Positions 31,576-36,238 of a stretch of 36,238 nucleotides of DNA are shown in pieces. The stretch is from contig MEKR01000021.1 in the NCBI GenBank assembly GCA_001767035.1, positions 1 to 36,238 of the forward strand. Direction: 5' to 3'. A program made the position numbers and the translations under genes. The DNA is from Acidobacteria bacterium RIFCSPLOWO2_02_FULL_61_28 (lineage in GTDB: Bacteria > Acidobacteriota > Terriglobia > 2-12-FULL-54-10). Each line of letters starts with the position of its first letter. Position 1 is the stretch's first letter. The notes beneath the pieces are model-generated. The model searched no databases and was not told the DNA's origin. It saw only the letters and a list, made by a program, of their open reading frames with translations.

Positions 31576-32016
31576 ATGGCGAAGAAGAAAATAATGACGG
31601 CGGCTCAATTAGTTCGCACTCTCCAGCAACAGGTCAAGTTCAACGACAAAGTTGCTAAGACAGCACTCGCGCAACTTATGAGAGCTGCCGGTCCGAACGG
31701 AAAAAAGGGAGGCGTGCTGATTCTCCCTGGTGTTGGGCCTGTAGTCTGGGCAAAGGTTAGGGCAAAAGGACGGGTCGGCGTTGCTCCGCAGAGCATAGCC
31801 AAAAAGGCGGTGGCGGCCAGAAAGAAGTTCAGGCGGGCCAAGGTAGATGCGAGGGGTCTAAGGCGTTGGAAGTCCTCAGCGAGCGGCAGGTTCACGACAC
31901 TCTACCGACGTCCGGGAGCCAGGGGGGTAAGACAGGTGAAGTCTCCAGCCAAGCGCAGCTCTATTGGAATAAGCCTCATCCGAGACGCAGTCGTGACAGC
32001 TTCCATCGGCGAATAG
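31576..32016 (+). CDS. Small basic protein with HU-like N-terminus
   Basis: The 146-residue, very Lys/Arg-rich protein has a GAGGGAAG ribosome-binding site before ATG at 31576. Residues about 7-38 (MTAAQLVRTLQQQVKFNDKV, then AKTALAQLMRAA) form two helices. GGVLILPGVGPVV (about 45-57) follows, as in the HU/IHF order of helix-helix then a G-F/V-G beta turn. The remaining 80 residues are basic (KKAVAARKKFRRAKVDARGL) and do not match the HU arm. This makes nucleic-acid binding likely and HU kinship tentative. Base composition is more A+T-rich than the neighbours. The TIR-like gene starts only seven bases after its stop, so they form one operon. Confidence 0.65.
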   Translation: MAKKKIMTAAQLVRTLQQQVKFNDKVAKTALAQLMRAAGPNGKKGGVLILPGVGPVVWAKVRAKGRVGVAPQSIAKKAVAARKKFRRAKVDARGLRRWKSSASGRFTTLYRRPGARGVRQVKSPAKRSSIGISLIRDAVVTASIGE

Positions 32017-32023
32017 ACACCAC

Positions 32024-32683
32024 GTGAAACCGGCCTACGAAAATTGTGTGTTCATAAACTGCCCTTTTGATACCGAGTACAAACCGATCTTTGAAGCGTT
32101 AGTTTTTACTATTTTCGATGCTGGGTTTGTTCCGAGATGCGCCATGGAAGTGAGCGATGGAGCGCAGAATCGCCTCGAAAAAATCGTGGCGATTATCTCG
32201 GAATGCAAATATGGCATTCATGACATCTCCAGGACGGAACCCGATGCCGAGCACAATCTACCCCGTTTTAACATGCCCTTTGAACTGGGAATTTATTTCG
32301 GCTGCAAGCGTTTTGGCGGAGGGGAACACAGGAGGAAAGCCAGCCTTGTGATGGACCGAGAAAGGTTTCGCTACCAGAAATTTATTTCGGATATCGCCGG
32401 CTCAGACATCGAAGAACACAACAACGACAGAGAGATTGCGATTCGGAAAGTGCGGAACTGGCTCAGAACTACCTCGCGCCGCTCCAATATACCTGGGGCT
32501 CGAAAAATCTGGGACCGATTCAACCAGTTTAATGGGCAACTCCCTGCCATGTGTGACAAACTGGGCATAGACATCGAAGAAATTCCATTTGATGAATATA
32601 ACGACCTCATTTCTGCGTGGCTCAAGGCAAACGCCCTTCCAGTCTTCCAGGTAACAGCTTGGCCCAAGGCTGTCCGCAGGTAG
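32024..32683 (+). CDS. TIR/nucleoside-deoxyribosyltransferase-like fold protein, candidate immune effector
   Basis: The 219-residue protein starts with GTG at 32024. VFINCPFDTEYKPIFEALVF (residues 9-28) reads as a first beta strand and loop followed by a helix, as in TIR and nucleoside deoxyribosyltransferase folds. GIHDISR (64-70) and NMPFELGIYFG (83-93) follow; the E87 in FELG sits where such enzymes and Cap12-type TIR proteins have their catalytic or substrate-binding glutamate. KASLVMDRERFRYQKFISDI and AGSDIEEH resemble the later strand and SDI-G motif of those proteins. I recall this FINCPFD...RFNMPFELG family as widespread, conserved and unnamed. NAD or nucleotide cleavage is inference. 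It is A+T-rich and paired with the basic protein upstream. Confidence 0.7.
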   Translation: MKPAYENCVFINCPFDTEYKPIFEALVFTIFDAGFVPRCAMEVSDGAQNRLEKIVAIISECKYGIHDISRTEPDAEHNLPRFNMPFELGIYFGCKRFGGGEHRRKASLVMDRERFRYQKFISDIAGSDIEEHNNDREIAIRKVRNWLRTTSRRSNIPGARKIWDRFNQFNGQLPAMCDKLGIDIEEIPFDEYNDLISAWLKANALPVFQVTAWPKAVRR

Positions 32684-32770
32684 TGGCCTCTTATACTTAA
32701 GTAAAGAAACGAGGATTCCCGACCAGGACGAAGAGGCAGTCTGCCAGCTTGGTGTGCATCGTGGAATCGT

Positions 32771-33544
32771 TTAGATTCCTTGCGGAGAAGGCTTTTCCCC
32801 GACGTACAGCACTGCGATTCCCCAGGTGAGTTCGCTCCGGGCCACCCCCGCAAATCCCGCCTCGCGCATCCACGCCAGGAACTCGTCCGGGTCGGGGAAG
32901 CGATCCACGGAGCCGGGCAGATAACTGTACGAACCTTTCACCCCCGAAACCCATTCTCCCACTGCCGGTAAAATCCGGTGAAAGTAGAACGAGTAGAGCG
33001 GCCCGAGGAGGCGGCCGCGCGGCGCGCCGAATTCAAGGATTCCCACCTCACCGCCCGGCTTCAGCACGCGCCGGATTTCCTGAAGGCCCGAACGATAATT
33101 CGCCAGGTTGCGAAAGCCGAAGGAGCACGCCACCAGGTCGAAGGAGCCGTCTTGAAACGGCAGTTGCAAAGCGTCCGCTTCGGCGACGAGCGGCAGCAAG
33201 GCGTGGCGCCGGAGTTTCTCCCGGGCCTGCGTCAGCATGGGATGGCAGAAGTCCGAAGCGAGGATGCGGGCGCGGCTGCCGCGCGCTAACGCCAGGCTCA
33301 AGTCGGCCGTGCCGCAGCAGAGATCGAGGACCCGCGCGTCGGGCCGGTCGAGCACATGGCGGAAATGCCGCGCAGTGGCCCGCCGCCAGTAGCGGTCCAT
33401 GTTGAGCGATAGCAGGTGGTTTAAGAGGTCGTAGCGGCCGGCCACGTCCGAGAAGAGCTTCTTGACGTAGCGCGAGGCGGCCGCTTCATCGGCGATTCCA
33501 GCCGGCTGGGTTCCAGGCGAGGCGGAGCGCGCAGGGTTGGTCAC
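32771..33544 (-). CDS. ubiE: Demethylmenaquinone methyltransferase, UbiE/MenG
   Basis: The 257-residue enzyme has the UbiE/COQ5 signature FSDVAGRYDLLNHLLSLNMD (31-50), SAM motif I VLDLCCGTADLSLA (72-85), SFGFRNL (about 140-146) and RRVLKPGGEVGILEFG. It methylates the quinone ring in the last step of menaquinone synthesis at the membrane surface. GTG at 33544 overlaps the aroB stop by four bases (GTGA), so the two are translationally coupled. AroB supplies the shikimate pathway and chorismate, the menaquinone precursor, so the pairing makes metabolic sense. The C-terminal motif AVLYVGEKP is normal for the family. Confidence 0.93.
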   Translation of the reverse strand: MTNPARSASPGTQPAGIADEAAASRYVKKLFSDVAGRYDLLNHLLSLNMDRYWRRATARHFRHVLDRPDARVLDLCCGTADLSLALARGSRARILASDFCHPMLTQAREKLRRHALLPLVAEADALQLPFQDGSFDLVACSFGFRNLANYRSGLQEIRRVLKPGGEVGILEFGAPRGRLLGPLYSFYFHRILPAVGEWVSGVKGSYSYLPGSVDRFPDPDEFLAWMREAGFAGVARSELTWGIAVLYVGEKPSPQGI

Positions 33545-34701
33545 GGCCGGCGAGTCCGGGCGGGCGCGGGAGCGCGCCGTTGATTGGAAAACGGATTCTC
33601 TTTGGCCAATTGCCGGATCACGCCGATCACTTCCCGGGGAGCAATTCCGGCTACGATCTCAACTTCGCCGATACGGCGAGGGAGGACGAAATGGAGCTTT
33701 CCATCGCGCACCTTTTTGTCCACGGCCAGATGCGCGGCGAGGGTTGCGGGGGCGATGGCTCCGAGCGAAGGTATAGGACCGTAAGCGGCGATCATGCTAC
33801 GGATGCGCTCCGCATCCGCAAACGGCAGCCGGCCGTGGGCGACCGCCAGGCGCGCGGCAGCGAGCATCCCCCAGGCGACCGCTTCGCCGTGAAGGAAATG
33901 GCGATAGTGCGTGGCGGCTTCGAGCGCGTGCCCGGCGGTATGGCCGAAATTGAGCACCCGCCGCAGGCCGCCCTCTTTCTCGTCGAGACTGACCACGCGG
34001 GCTTTGAGCGCCGCCGAAGCCCGGATCACGGTGCGGAGGGCTTCCGGATCGCAGCCCAGAATGCGCTCCCGCTCTGCCTGAAGAAATTGAAACAACTCCG
34101 GGTCGCCGATCACGGCGCACTTGATCGCCTCAAACAACCCGGCGCGCAGTTCGCGTTTCGGCAAAGTCTGGAGCACGCCAGGATCGGAAAGCACAATCCG
34201 GGGCTGATAAAACGTCCCGACCAGGTTTTTCCCGACGGCGAGGTTGACGCCGGTCTTCCCGCCGATGGCGCTGTCGACCTGAGCCAGCAAAGTCGTAGGA
34301 ATCTGGATGTAATCAATCCCGCGAAGATAAACCGAAGCGGCGAACGCGCCCATGTCACCCACCACGCCGCCGCCGAAAACCAGTAAAATGCTGGAGCGTT
34401 CCGCACCGTTCCCAGCGAGTTGGTCCGTGATCTTCTCAACGGTCGCAAGCCGCTTATAACGTTCTCCCGGCGGGATCAGAATTACCGGCGGCCGAAGTGG
34501 CTTCAGTCCCTTGAGGAGCTTCGTTCCCCACAGCTTCCATACGGTCGTGTCGGAGAGAAGAAAAGCCTTGCGCCCCGCGAGCAGGCTCTCCAGGGCCGGG
34601 CCTGCTTTTTCCAGCAAGCCTGCCTCGATCCGGATAGGGTAGGAGGCTCCGGGTAGCTCGACCAGGATCGGACGACCTTTTCCGCCGTTGCTGTGGCTCA
34701 T
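33541..34701 (-). CDS. aroB: 3-Dehydroquinate synthase
   Basis: The 386-residue enzyme catalyses the second step of the shikimate pathway, turning DAHP into 3-dehydroquinate with NAD and a divalent metal. The NAD-binding GGGVVGDMGAF lies at 110-120, followed by YIQIPTTLLAQVDSAIGGKT (131-150). E191 is in GLFEAIKCA, and NFGHTAGHALE and HGEAVAWGM carry the metal-binding histidines. ATG at 34701 gives the usual N-terminus. The frame is open further upstream to 35028, but that part overlaps the next gene's promoter and has no family features. The C-terminal tail of about 15 residues is Arg/Pro-rich. It is the upstream gene of a pair with ubiE. Confidence 0.95.
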   Translation of the reverse strand: MSHSNGGKGRPILVELPGASYPIRIEAGLLEKAGPALESLLAGRKAFLLSDTTVWKLWGTKLLKGLKPLRPPVILIPPGERYKRLATVEKITDQLAGNGAERSSILLVFGGGVVGDMGAFAASVYLRGIDYIQIPTTLLAQVDSAIGGKTGVNLAVGKNLVGTFYQPRIVLSDPGVLQTLPKRELRAGLFEAIKCAVIGDPELFQFLQAERERILGCDPEALRTVIRASAALKARVVSLDEKEGGLRRVLNFGHTAGHALEAATHYRHFLHGEAVAWGMLAAARLAVAHGRLPFADAERIRSMIAAYGPIPSLGAIAPATLAAHLAVDKKVRDGKLHFVLPRRIGEVEIVAGIAPREVIGVIRQLAKENPFSNQRRAPAPARTRRP

Positions 34702-34926
34702 CAGGTTATTATCCCACGCTCTGAATAGTGTGCAAGTCGAAGACACAGTATGATTGCCATCTTCCGTGTCGGTAAATGACCACCTCTTGACGCGGCCGGA
34801 TGTGTTATTCTCTTTGCAACTTGGGGCAACTTGAGAACTGGCGGGGATGATTTTTCTTTGTAGGCTTTGAGTCAGGCGGGCGCGCTCAGAAGGAATCCGG
34901 GATAGTGTGTGCTTCGGAGGTACACG
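34702..34926. other. Divergent intergenic region between aroB and the TupA-like gene
   Basis: This 225-base gap has no gene. A TTGACG lies at 34787-34792 on the plus strand, and TATTCT follows with only a 13-base spacer, too short for a standard promoter. An A+T-rich tract (GATTTTTCTTTGTAGG) is at about 34848-34863. The ribosome-binding site CGGAGG is at 34915-34920. No hairpin terminator was identified. Confidence 0.4.
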
Positions 34927-36144
34927 ATGAGTTGGGGATCGTCTGGAAAACGGGTTGTACGGGGAGGCTTGGCGGTGCTCTTGGTTTCCTTGCTGGTTTT
35001 CGTCAGTGTCCAAGAAATCGCCGCACAAAGTAACGTGGTCCGCTTAGTGGTCGTCCCTACTCCGGCAGAGAGCGGACTCCTGCGCGCGATTCTTCCGGAA
35101 TTCGAAAGGCAATCGGGGCTTCGGGTGGAAGTGTATTCGGGGGAAGACTTATATGATCGAGCCCGCAACGGCCAAGCGGACCTGGCCATCTCGCACTATG
35201 GGCACCGTGATGCGGAGGCTTTCGTGACGGACGGCTTGGGTTTGTGGCCACGACCCGTTTTTGGCAATCAGAACGCGATCATCGGACCCTCCAGCGATCC
35301 CGCGCATATCTTCGGCCTCGCGGATGCTGTCGAGGGTTTTCGCCGGATCGCTCTGAGCAGGTCTCCCTTCGTAAGCAATAATGCTGGGATTCCAAAGTAC
35401 ACGGAGGACCTGCTTTGGGAGGCTGCCGGACGTCCCAGCAAAGAGGGTTGGTATGTTGACTTGGGCTTGAGGGAGGCGGCTGCGGCGCAAGCGGCGGCGC
35501 AACGAGGCGCTTACACGATTTGGGGCCTGGTGCCTTTCCTTCTATTCCAGGAGCAAACCCAGGCAGATTTGCGCCCCTTGCTCGTGAACGACTTTTTGCT
35601 CAGCCGGATGATGTTTTCCGTGGTGATGAAACCGGAAAAATTTCCACAAGCGAATGTAGCGGGAGCCCAGGCCCTCGAAAAGTATCTCCTACTCCCTTCC
35701 ACGCAGGCGCGCATTCGGGCCTTCCGCTACCCCGGACTGGATCATGCCCTTTGGTGGCCTTCCGCCCGAGACAATAGCACGGCTGCTTTAGGCTATGGAC
35801 CGGAAGGTGTGCTAGGCCCACTCCCCGCCCCTGCGGTCATTCCGGGGGGCGTGGTCAATGCGGCGGACCGTAGGGCCGGGATTAGGCCCGGTTCTCTGGT
35901 TGAGATCTACGGCACAAACCTGGCCGTCAGTACGTGCAGCGCCGACACGCTGCCGCGTCCGACGCAGTTGCCTTGCAGCCCCACGCGGGTGACCGTAAGC
36001 GGTCGCGACGCTCCACTCTTATATGTCTCTCCCATCCAGATCAACGTGCAAATTCCTTCGGAATCGGGACCGGGGAGCGTTAACGTGACCGTCATCCGGG
36101 GGCAAGCCCAGAGCAGCACGGTGGTCGTAACGCTCGTCCCTTAA
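34927..36144 (+). CDS. TupA-like substrate-binding protein fused to Solibacter C-terminal domain (TIGR03437)
   Basis: The 405-residue secreted protein has a signal peptide (about 1-34, LAVLLVSLLVFVSVQEIAAQ). A TupA-type tungstate-binding-like domain follows (about 37-290: SGLLRAILPEFERQSGLRVE, ADLAISH, DAEAFVTDG, NQNAIIGPSSDP, GWYVDLG, RGAYTIWG). The C-terminal Solibacter domain comes last (about 305-405: GGVVNAAD, PGSLVEIYGTNLA, DAPLLYVSPIQINVQIP). The oxyanion-contact motifs TTTS..SGLL and DSGTH of TupA are replaced by PTPAESGLL and NAGIPKYTE, so tungstate binding may be lost. No ABC permease or ATPase is adjacent. ATG at 34927 follows GGAGG by seven bases. TIGR03437 is a strong Acidobacteriota marker. 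Confidence 0.87.
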   Translation: MSWGSSGKRVVRGGLAVLLVSLLVFVSVQEIAAQSNVVRLVVVPTPAESGLLRAILPEFERQSGLRVEVYSGEDLYDRARNGQADLAISHYGHRDAEAFVTDGLGLWPRPVFGNQNAIIGPSSDPAHIFGLADAVEGFRRIALSRSPFVSNNAGIPKYTEDLLWEAAGRPSKEGWYVDLGLREAAAAQAAAQRGAYTIWGLVPFLLFQEQTQADLRPLLVNDFLLSRMMFSVVMKPEKFPQANVAGAQALEKYLLLPSTQARIRAFRYPGLDHALWWPSARDNSTAALGYGPEGVLGPLPAPAVIPGGVVNAADRRAGIRPGSLVEIYGTNLAVSTCSADTLPRPTQLPCSPTRVTVSGRDAPLLYVSPIQINVQIPSESGPGSVNVTVIRGQAQSSTVVVTLVP

Positions 36145-36238
36145 ATCCATCTTGGCAGGCGCCGACGGACCATCTCTCCCAAAGCTCTCGGTGTGGCAAA
36201 AGACTTCACCCAAAACGAAACTGCGTGTAAGATACCGG

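Noticed and set aside
31576-32683. Classic toxin-antitoxin pair
   Set aside because: The second protein is larger than usual toxins and the first lacks any antitoxin DNA-binding signature; a defence or nucleotide-processing role fits the visible motifs better.
33580-34386. Long plus-strand frame opposite aroB
   Set aside because: It is antisense to a fully conserved aroB and its product has no recognisable features.
34787-34806. TTGACG with TATTCT as a promoter before the TupA-like gene
   Set aside because: The spacer is only 13 bases, too short for a normal sigma-70 promoter.

Overview
The window looks like a chromosomal segment of an Acidobacteriota genome, probably from the Solibacteres/Bryobacterales side. 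The reasons are its high G+C content, two large Oar-type TonB-dependent receptors with an N-terminal carboxypeptidase-regulatory-like domain, a secreted protein ending in the Solibacter-type C-terminal domain (TIGR03437), hopanoid side-chain genes (hpnJ, hpnI), a LemA/M48 peptidase cluster, and many families of short palindromic intergenic repeats. No rRNA, intact tRNA, transposase, integrase, phage gene or CRISPR array is visible.

Layout. Positions 1-1253: the 5' part of an AtoE-type short-chain fatty acid permease (minus strand, cut by the window edge) diverges from a SAM methyltransferase. 1382-5294: an efflux operon of membrane-fusion protein, MacB/FtsX-type permease and TolC-like outer-membrane factor, with no ATPase gene. 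5424-8356: lemA followed by two tandem M48 metallopeptidase paralogues, the second flanked by two copies of one palindromic element. 8586-10819 (minus strand): two secreted proteins with a structured leader, a multi-hairpin repeat cluster, and a PAS-LuxR regulator rich in cysteines. 11002-17666: hpnJ, two four-helix EamA/SMR-type membrane proteins, a TonB-dependent receptor and hpnI, read here as a locus for making and perhaps exporting BHT-glucosamine/cyclitol-ether hopanoids. 17930-21365: a secreted HExxH protease convergent with a second TonB-dependent receptor. 21574-23502: ECF sigma factor, zinc-finger anti-sigma factor and a DUF3106-like secreted protein in one translationally coupled operon.

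23616-32683 is a mosaic of conserved high-GC genes and more A+T-rich accessory genes. The conserved genes are D-glycerate dehydrogenase, glycerate 2-kinase, a GT2 and a GT4 glycosyltransferase, prepilin peptidase and a secreted coiled-coil protein. The accessory genes lie at 24653-25606, 27890-28663 and 31576-32683. The last is a two-gene cassette: a small basic protein with an HU-like N-terminus, and a protein with a TIR/nucleoside-deoxyribosyltransferase-like fold. It is the best candidate here for an undescribed, possibly defensive, system. 32771-34701 (minus strand): aroB and ubiE/menG overlap by four bases. 34927-36144: a TupA-like substrate-binding domain fused to TIGR03437.

Several repeat families sit between genes and also inside gene ends. 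They supply C-terminal tails to both glycosyltransferases, the stop codon of the DUF3106 gene and an in-frame segment near its N-terminus. Family assignments come from reading motifs; no database search was run.
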